Below are positions 1-5,215 of a stretch of 5,215 bases of DNA, one piece after another. Source of the DNA: CAWEHT01 sp963808455 (GTDB lineage: Bacteria > Chloroflexota > Anaerolineae > CG2-30-64-16). Both the position numbers and the translations under genes were made by a program. A model generated the notes under the pieces. That model was not told the origin of the DNA and did not search any database. It saw nothing but the letters and a program-made list of their open reading frames with translations. The DNA lies in contig CAWEHT010000129.1 of assembly GCA_963808455.1 (NCBI GenBank), positions 1-5,215 on the forward strand, in the 5' to 3' direction. Every line of letters starts with the position of its first letter. Position 1 is the first letter of the stretch.

Positions 1-88
1 AGAGGACTGGCGCGCGTGCAAGACAGGGCTCCTCTTGGGCTGCTGCCCAAGCCGTTTCCTGCTATCATGTCGCGTTTCCTGCACCCCC

Positions 89-1430
<1,342 letters not shown>

Positions 1431-2057
1431 GCGAACCGGCTGTGGGCCTGCGTTCGCCTTCGGCCGGGATATAGCCTTCTCTCGCGAGGGCAGTCCGGCG
1501 GCCTTTCCCTTCTCCGGCCACGCGATGGAAGTAGCGGTCCTTCCCTCCCTTCGGTTGTCCCGAAGTTCATCGGTACTATGACCACTTCCGACTCCCGACT
1601 GAGCTTCGTTCCTGCGATTTCGGGGTTCGCCCTTATACGCTTCCCTACCGGCAGACGCTTGCGCCTCCGCCGGACTCAGTCGGGCCTCTCCGGTTATCCC
1701 ACTGTCCTGTCCACGCGTGCCGCCGCCCTCTACACCGTCCCGGCGGGCCAGGTGGGTCCCTCTCGCTGGTTCCTGGTCCGTGGCAGGCTTCGCCTTCGGG
1801 AGACAGGCTCGCCCCGGGAATAACTCCAACTGAGTCGGCTTACTCGTTGGTAGGGTTGACGATGCTGATACGGCGTTCACTCTTGTTGCAGCCCGCGCGT
1901 TCGCCTGGCCTCCCCGCCGACGCACGCAGGCTTTGTCATTCCGCTTCTTGACCGGGGATTGCTCCCCGCCCAAGGGAATCTGGCTATCGGGTGAGCGAGC
2001 CATTACCCGAACTGACTCCTTTCAGTCAGCAAGAACAGTGAGACATCTCGGACGCAC
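1431..2057 (-). ncRNA. Presumed group II intron RNA domains I-III
   Basis: This stretch lies between the putative intron 5' end and the RT core. It has no convincing protein homology although a minus frame is open across it (ATG at 2003), which is easy in GC-rich sequence. Hairpins are frequent, for example the perfect six-base stem CTGACT/AGTCAG at 2012-2017 and 2024-2029. The position, length of about 600 bases and the GTGCG at its start fit domains I-III, which fold the ribozyme scaffold and carry the exon-binding sites. I did not derive a full secondary structure, so individual domains and EBS elements are not assigned. Confidence 0.6.
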
Positions 2058-2108
2058 CCCCCGGACCCCCCGAATGGCTCACTTCGTGTCCAGCCGCGCA
2101 CTGCATGG

Positions 2109-2137
2109 CCCCCCGCTCATCCTGGCCGAGTGGGGGG
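2109..2137. repeat. Strong GC inverted repeat beside the intron 5' end
   Basis: CCCCCCGCTC (2109-2118) pairs with GAGTGGGGGG (2128-2137) around a 9-base loop. As plus-strand RNA this gives ten continuous pairs including one G-U. As minus-strand RNA it has a single A-C mismatch. No U-tract follows on either strand, so it is not a normal intrinsic terminator. On the minus strand it ends 7 bases before the alternative intron start at 2101. It could be part of the intron target site, a remnant terminator, or unrelated. Confidence 0.5.
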
Positions 2138-2208
2138 GTTAAGTAGGGCTGGAGGCCCAAGTGGCCTCGCCGCTCCGTAATCCAGCTTCCTTTGCTTTGC
2201 TCGCGATC

Positions 2209-2217
2209 TGCTACAAT
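2209..2217 (+). promoter_or_regulatory. Extended -10 promoter for a 22-codon leader-like ORF
   Basis: TGC followed by TACAAT at 2212-2217 matches the TGn extended -10 plus a near-consensus -10 hexamer. The -35 region is weak (T-rich, about 2187-2197), as is usual for extended -10 promoters. Transcription would begin near 2224 and read through the small ORF at 2258 and the hairpins at 2302-2379. This is a prediction from sequence alone. Confidence 0.45.
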
Positions 2218-2257
2218 AGGCACTACGTGCAGCACTTGTATCGAGGAGACACTCTGC

Positions 2258-2326
2258 ATGTGCTCGCGCTTGGCCGATCGCCTGTCCGCGGAGCGGCTGC
2301 GGCCCGACCCTAAAGGATCGGGCTGA
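2258..2326 (+). CDS. 22-residue small ORF, possible leader peptide or truncated gene start
   Basis: The ORF begins ATG TGC and encodes MCSRLADRLSAERLRPDPKG followed by SG and a TGA stop. A strong ribosome binding site, GAGGAG at 2243-2248, lies 9 bases before the ATG, and an extended -10 promoter lies 41 bases before it. The end of the ORF overlaps the first hairpin (2302-2323), and a terminator-like stem follows at 2331-2379, a layout typical of translated leaders in attenuators. It has no obvious run of a single amino acid codon, although arginine is frequent (5 of 22). No intact plus-strand gene follows that it could control; instead the antisense of the ester cyclase pseudogene does. It may be the surviving front of a gene whose body was replaced. 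I do not recognise the peptide. Confidence 0.35.
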   Translation: MCSRLADRLSAERLRPDPKGSG

Positions 2327-2384
2327 GAGAACGAAGCCCGAAGGGCTTAAGCCTGGTTGGCAGCCCGGCAGGGCTTCGTCTTTT
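2302..2384 (+). terminator. Tandem hairpins with a terminator-like final stem; possible attenuator
   Basis: The first hairpin is GCCCGACCC (2302-2310) with GGATCGGGC (2315-2323), a TAAA loop and one mismatch. Then ACGAAGCCC (2331-2339) pairs perfectly over nine bases with GGGCTTCGT (2371-2379), followed by C and TTTT (2381-2384), which resembles an intrinsic terminator with a long 31-base loop. AAGCCC (2334-2339) can instead pair with the nearby GGGCTT (2343-2348), so two exclusive folds exist. That is the logic of an attenuator, but the loop is long and the U-tract short, so function is uncertain. The stop codon of the minus-strand ester cyclase frame (2349-2347) lies inside this region. Confidence 0.4.
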
Positions 2385-2553
2385 CAGGCCGGTGGCTTTG
2401 GCCACGGGCGGGGCGGACCGCCGACGGGCGGCTTTCCAAACGCATCCGTAGAAACGGGCCACACGCACCCGCGGGCGGCGTCGAAGCTGGCGGGTGCCGG
2501 TAGCCCGGCATCGTGATCACGCCGAGCTGCTGCAGCATGCCGAGGGCATCCTC

Positions 2554-2620
2554 GTTGGCCCAGCGCTCCACAGCCTTGCCGTTGGCCCAGTGCTCTACCG
2601 CCTTGCCGTTGGCCCAGCGC
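2554..2620. repeat. 27-bp tandem duplication, two full copies plus a 13-bp partial copy
   Basis: Unit one (2554-2580) and unit two (2581-2607) begin GTTGGCCCAG, end CCTTGCC and match at 24 of 27 bases. The next 13 bases (2608-2620) repeat the first part of the unit. In the minus-strand ester cyclase frame this yields WANGKAVEH then WANGKAVER before WANEDALG. Family members normally have one such segment, so one unit is an in-frame duplication that keeps the frame. The three differences suggest it is not brand new. Confidence 0.9.
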
Positions 2621-2884
2621 GTGATCTCGATGCCCGTGACCTGCACGTGCTTGCCGGTGACCGGTATTCCCATGAACGCCCCGGTTTGCGTGCCGCCCCA
2701 GGTGGTGCGCGTCACCACTTTGTCTCCCTCGGCGATCACGTCGTCGATTTCCCAACGGAAATCGGGGACAGCGGCGTGCACCATGGCGAACCACCCCTCG
2801 ACACCCGCCAGGCCAGGCGTCGCGCGGGGCGTATGGTCGAACCAGTTCACCGCCGCTCAGCTGCTCCAGCACGGCTACATCCCC

Positions 2885-2953
2885 CTCCCTTTTTTCATCT
2901 TGCTCCAAGATGCATTTGCGCTTCCCCCGCCCGCAACGGCGGCGGGGCGGTGG
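2885..2953. repeat. 69-bp apparent insertion with two perfect hairpins inside the ester cyclase
   Basis: This segment interrupts the expected join between the LNRRLVQ..FS and GDVAVLEQL parts of the ester cyclase. It holds two perfect inverted repeats: CATCTTG/CAAGATG at 2896-2902 and 2906-2912 with a three-base loop, and CCCCGCC/GGCGGGG at 2925-2931 and 2941-2947 with a nine-base loop. It encodes a basic stretch rich in R, K and P unlike the family. Paired short palindromes are reminiscent of REP/BIME-type elements, but I do not match it to a known one. The borders are inferred from protein homology recalled without an alignment. Confidence 0.4.
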
Positions 2954-3044
2954 GCTGAAGCCTCCTTGCACCAAACGCCGGTTCAGAGCCTTGTTGTCTG
3001 CTGCTGGCATGGCCTCGTCGTTGCGATGCATCCCGGCCTCTTTT

Positions 3045-3057
3045 TATGATCGTCATA
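3045..3057 (-). promoter_or_regulatory. Possible promoter/operator of the ester cyclase gene
   Basis: TATGA and TCATA form a perfect inverted repeat (3045-3049 and 3053-3057) with a three-base spacer. On the minus strand TGG then TATGAC (3057-3052) could be an extended -10, so the palindrome would overlap the promoter like an operator. It lies just before the AGAGG ribosome binding site (3041-3037) and the ATG at 3031. No good -35 is visible. The evidence is weak but the placement is sensible. Confidence 0.3.
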
Positions 3058-3259
3058 CCAGCGACGAGATGACCTCGGACTGCGTCATGGCGCTGTCATG
3101 CGAGCAGCTCCTGGCCCCCACGTACCCACGAGCTGCCGCCGAAGGTCCGAAGTGGCTGCGGCTCTCACCTGTGGCGCCGGTAAGCGCTAACTCCTCTCCC
3201 CAAAAAAACCGTGGAGGCGCTGCCGGTACGGAATACGATTTCCCCTCCGCAACAGATTG
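3058..3259. other. Intergenic stretch with no recognised gene
   Basis: This lies between the ester cyclase promoter region and the small RNA promoter. A 71-codon minus-strand frame (3268-3053) ends 22 bases before the ester cyclase start, but its composition and sequence look non-coding and I see no family. A homopolymer run of seven A is at about 3203-3209. Nothing else stands out. Confidence 0.5.
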
Positions 3260-3268
3260 TGCTATCAT
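3260..3268 (+). promoter_or_regulatory. Extended -10 promoter for a small RNA unit
   Basis: TGC followed by TATCAT (3263-3268) is a good extended -10 element. The -35 candidate near 3239-3245 is poor. Transcription would start near 3275 and end at the terminator at 3366-3394, giving an RNA of about 120 bases. It has the same TGC plus TAnnAT form as the promoter at 2209-2217. Confidence 0.45.
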
Positions 3269-3274
3269 CGTTGG

Positions 3275-3394
3275 AGCAAAGAAAAAGCCTCGCGGCCGGT
3301 TCAGAGCCGGAGGCTGTGGCCAGGGTGACGGGGCACCTTGACGAACCCATGGTAGCTCTTCCAGGCGGCCCCGGTCAACCGGGGCCGTTTTGTT
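3275..3394 (+). ncRNA. Candidate three-hairpin small RNA
   Basis: Between the promoter and the terminator there is no convincing protein, but three hairpins in a row. AGCCTC-CGG (3286-3295, one G bulge) pairs with CCGGAGGCT (3307-3315). AGGGTG (3322-3327) pairs with CACCTT (3334-3339), with one G-U. The third is the terminator stem (3366-3387). A compact promoter, structured body and intrinsic terminator is the usual layout of a trans-acting small RNA. It could equally be a 5' leader that ends transcription before the HTH segment at 3456, that is, a riboswitch-like or attenuator element. I compared it by eye with fluoride, c-di-GMP, SAH and guanidine riboswitch cores and saw no match. No known family is claimed. 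Confidence 0.4.
3366..3394 (+). terminator. Intrinsic terminator upstream of the HTH segment
   Basis: CGGCCCCGG (3366-3374) pairs perfectly with CCGGGGCCG (3379-3387) around a TCAA tetraloop, followed by TTTTGTT (3388-3394). It has every feature of a strong rho-independent terminator on the plus strand. It ends 61 bases before the HTH start codon, so it separates that gene from upstream transcription or controls it. Confidence 0.85.
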
Positions 3395-3455
3395 CGTGTG
3401 GTTCTCCTTCTCTGTCGGTGGTTCGGCATCGTCTCGCGTACCGCGGCAGGCAGAT

Positions 3456-3707
3456 ATGCATCCGGACGTCCCATCTGATTACGCCGCCCGCCTGAGGCAG
3501 CTGCGGCTCAAGCTGGGCCTCACGCAAGCAAAGCTTGCCGAGGCGCTCGGCGTCGCGGCGCCCACCTTCGATCGTTGGGAGAGCGGCCACGCTCGTCCCT
3601 CGGCGAAGGCCTGGCGCGCGGTGCAGCGTCTCGAGGTGCTTGGCGCCCCGAGGCCCGGCCGAGATCGTCAGCCAGTGGCAAACCTGGCTGAGGAGGGCCC
3701 GACCTGA
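3456..3707 (+). CDS. HTH_3 (XRE-type) segment, probably the severed N-terminus of a defence helicase
   Basis: The product is 83 residues from the ATG at 3456, chosen because homology to helix-turn-helix proteins begins at once (MHPDVPSDYAARLRQLRL). A TTG start at 3390 would add non-homologous residues read from the terminator U-tract. The HTH spans about residues 8-60, with TQAKLAEALGV (23-33) as the first helix of the motif and APTFDRWESG (35-44) as the recognition helix. The context, MxxDxPxDYAxRxRxLRxxLGLTQ and RWExGxxRPSxxAW, resembles the N-terminal HTH of SNF2-type helicases in DUF499/DUF1156 anti-phage loci rather than a free regulator. After about residue 63 (VLGAP) similarity stops and the frame ends at 3707, already inside DUF499-derived sequence in another frame. 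No strong ribosome binding site is visible; GGCAGGCAG is the best. A genuine small regulator is the alternative. Confidence 0.6.
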   Translation: MHPDVPSDYAARLRQLRLKLGLTQAKLAEALGVAAPTFDRWESGHARPSAKAWRAVQRLEVLGAPRPGRDRQPVANLAEEGPT

Positions 3708-4059
3708 CCAGCCCGGCGCGCAAGAAGCACTGCCCGATCAAACACACCACGAGGGCAAGGCTGCCGAAGAGCGCTACCTTAAGAGCTATCCCTTCCATCC
3801 TGATCTGACCGATATCTTTTACAGCAAGTGGACCAATCTCGAAGGCTTCCAGCGTACCCGTGGGGTGCTGCGTACCTTCGCGTTGGCGTTCCGCGATGCC
3901 GCGCGCTGGGTCGATTGCCCGCTGGTCGGGCCCAATGTGTTCGCCGGCGAGCCAGGCGGGACCGGTCTGGCGGAGGCCGCACGTGAGCTGACGACCATCG
4001 CTGCCACCAAGGAGTATGAGGGCAGACGGCATGAGTGGGGCCCCGATCCTGGAAGGTGA
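3655..4059 (+). pseudogene. DUF499 anti-phage protein, 5' remnant (middle of protein)
   Basis: This frame enters DUF499-like sequence without a start codon of its own. Clear family sequence is RYLKSYPFHPDLTDIFYSKW, then NLEGFQRTRGVLRTFALA, then CPLVGPNVF and AARELTTIAATKEYEG, ending HEWGP at the frameshift. DUF499 proteins are AAA+-type ATPases of roughly 1000 residues found with DUF1156 methyltransferases, helicases, DUF3780 and phospholipase D-type genes in phage-defence loci. The N-terminal half with the Walker A motif is absent; the sequence joins directly to the HTH segment at about 3645-3720. After 4040 the frame reads GPDPGR and stops at 4057-4059, because the run of four C (4041-4044) has one base too many compared with the family reading GPILEGELGK. 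Upstream residues (AEIVSQWQTWLRRARP) are probably also DUF499 but are less certain. Confidence 0.8.
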
Positions 4060-5215
4060 GCTGGGCAAGGCGTGTGCCATCCAGGTGGAGTATGGCGGCC
4101 TGCATCATCGCGAGGTCGAGCAGGCGGTCTTCGCGGTCTTTCTGCATTCCCAGCCCATCGGCCAGAAGGCGCTCACGCGCGAGCTCATGCTGCTGCTTGG
4201 CCCGACCCGGCCTGACCGGATCGAGCTGGAAAAGGCCTTGCGGCGGTGGGCCGAGGTTTCCTGGTTCCTCGACGAGGAGGGACAGGCCGAGGCGGAGACG
4301 GCCGGAACAGGGACCAATGCGCTCCCCCGGTCCTGGCGTCTCGGGTCGAAGCCCAATTTGCGCCAGATGCATGACGACGCCGCGGAATACCGGGTGTCCA
4401 TCGACCTGGTCAGCGCCCGCCTGCGCGAGGAGATCGAGAAATTGAAGGGCCTGACGCAAGGCGCATCGGCGGCAGGAGCCCGCGTCCACAACCTGCCGGA
4501 GAAGCCGGGCGACATCGCGGACGATGGCGACTTCCACTACGCCGTGCTGGGACCGAGAGCAGCCTCGGCGCCAAACCAACCCAATACGGAAGCTCGGCGC
4601 TTCCTCGAGGAAACCAGCGGGCCGGATAAGCCACGCGTCTATCGCAATGCCGTGGTCCTGGCCGCGCCATCGCTGGACGGGCTGGAAGCCGCGCGGGGCC
4701 GCATCCTGGATTACCTCGCCTGGGAGGAAGTGCGGGCCGAGCTGAGCAAGCAGAACCTCTCCGAGGGCGACCCTCTGCGCTGGGCAACGCTGCTGGCGCA
4801 TCTGGACGAAGCCCGCAAGAAGATACCCGGCGCCATCCGCCAGGCCTACTGCCTGGTGGTGGCCCTGTCGGAGAGGGGGGAGATCCAGGCGCTCAAGGTC
4901 ACTATCGACGACCGGGCGCTGTTCACGATCATCAAGGAAGACCCCCGCTCGCGGATCCAGGATACCGCGGTGAGCGCCGAGGCGCTGCTGCCGGGCGGGC
5001 CCTACGATCTCTGGCGCGAGGACGAGGAATCGCGGCGCGTCAAGGACCTGGTCAACGCCTTCGCCCAGTTCCCGCAGCTGCCCAAGATGCTCAACCGGCA
5101 GGCCATCCTGGACACGCTCGTCAACGGCTGCGCGGAGGGCACGTTCGTCCTCAGGCTGCCCCGCCCCGATCGCTCCTTCAAGACCTTCTGGCGCCAGAAG
5201 CCGGATGATGCGGCT
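4031..5215 (+). pseudogene. DUF499 anti-phage protein, 3' part, open at the right window edge
   Basis: After the frameshift the DUF499 protein continues in this frame for about 390 residues to the window end without a stop. Typical family segments are ILEGELGKA, a winged-helix-like region (AVFAVFLHSQPIGQKALTRE, then LEKALRRWAEVSWFLDE), SWRLGSKPNLRQMHDDA, GASAAGARVHNLP, DDGDFHYAVLGP, RVYRNAVVLAAPSLDGLE, ARKKIPGAIRQAYC, IKEDPRSRIQDTAVSAEALLPGGPYDLW and FAQFPQLPKMLNRQAILDTL. The C-terminal half looks well conserved, so decay is recent. The first codon given, ATG at 4031, overlaps the upstream frame by 29 bases and has GAGGG 8 bases before it (4018-4022), so translational restart could make a C-terminal fragment. 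Without the ATPase half it is unlikely to act as the family does. The remaining C-terminus and any partner genes lie beyond the window. Confidence 0.85.

Larger units (their letters stand above)
2347..3031 (-). pseudogene. SnoaL-like ester cyclase (NTF2-fold), disrupted
   Basis: The family covers small NTF2-fold proteins near polyketide cyclases, usually about 130-150 residues; substrates of most members are unknown. The N-terminal part is read from the ATG at 3031 (or 3010), preceded by AGAGG five bases upstream. It gives ADNKALNRRLVQ and GDVAVLEQL. The frame then shifts by one base at about 2851-2859. The main body follows from 2850: NWFDHTPRATPGL, PDFRWEIDDVIAEGDKVVTR, GTQTGAFMGIPVTGK, VTGIEITRWANG and ALGMLQQLGVI, all typical of the family. 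Three oddities are visible: an apparent in-frame insertion of about 69 bases (2885-2953) after residue 26, a 27-base duplication encoding WANGKAVEH twice, and an unusual 45-residue basic, proline-rich tail after MPG that is probably non-native. The GTG at 2850 could start a shortened product. Family assignment is good; loss of function is inferred. Confidence 0.75.

Noticed and set aside
1431..2003. N-terminal extension of the RT starting at ATG 2003
   Set aside because: It would add 191 residues with no RT-family similarity where intron RNA domains I-III are expected; the ATG has no well-spaced ribosome binding site.
2331..2379. Possible integron attC site at the ACGAAGCCC/GGGCTTCGT inverted repeat
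   Set aside because: The inverted repeat is suggestive, but the required GTTRRRY and RYYYAAC core sites are not present in the right places.
2554..2620. CRISPR-like repeat array
   Set aside because: The repeats are directly adjacent with no spacers and lie in the ester cyclase coding frame, so it is a coding tandem duplication.
3053..3268. 71-codon minus-strand frame upstream of the ester cyclase
   Set aside because: It has no family resemblance and no convincing ribosome binding site, and it overlaps the likely small RNA promoter; called non-coding.
3779..4801. Long 340-codon minus-strand frame opposite DUF499
   Set aside because: It is antisense to strongly conserved DUF499 sequence on the plus strand and its translation is low-complexity, typical of GC-rich shadows.

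Overview
The window is a high-GC, gene-poor accessory region made almost entirely of mobile-element sequence and broken genes. Base composition and gene families fit a GC-rich proteobacterium (Xanthomonadales, Pseudomonas or Burkholderiales type), but nothing here fixes the genus.

Positions 1 to about 2057 (or 2101) hold a group II intron on the minus strand. Its 5' RNA domains come first, then an intron-encoded reverse transcriptase/maturase (core 1430 to 89) with no visible endonuclease domain, then a recognisable domain V at 94-126. The RT reading frame breaks just after its YADD motif (about 640-650), so this copy probably cannot make its own full maturase.

Positions 2200-2390 carry a plus-strand leader-like unit: an extended -10 promoter, a well-placed ribosome binding site, a 22-codon ORF, and hairpins ending in a terminator-like stem. 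Positions 2347-3031 (minus) are a degraded SnoaL-like ester cyclase gene. It has a frameshift, a 27-bp tandem duplication and an apparent in-frame insertion containing two perfect hairpins. Positions 3260-3394 look like a short, independently transcribed, three-hairpin RNA ending in a textbook intrinsic terminator.

From 3456 to the right edge is the wreck of a phage-defence locus. A short HTH_3 (XRE-type) coding segment resembles the N-terminus of the HTH/SNF2-type helicases of DUF499/DUF1156 defence loci. It runs directly, out of frame, into the C-terminal half of a DUF499 AAA+ type protein. The DUF499 N-terminal ATP-binding half and any genes between are missing, and a further +1 frameshift lies at 4041-4044. 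The right edge cuts the DUF499 frame while it is still open.

I see no intact, clearly functional multi-gene system. The best leads are the deletion scar in the defence locus, the two small structured transcription units, and the hairpin-bearing insertion in the ester cyclase. Three independent single-base-type frameshifts in 5.2 kb also raise the possibility of assembly error.
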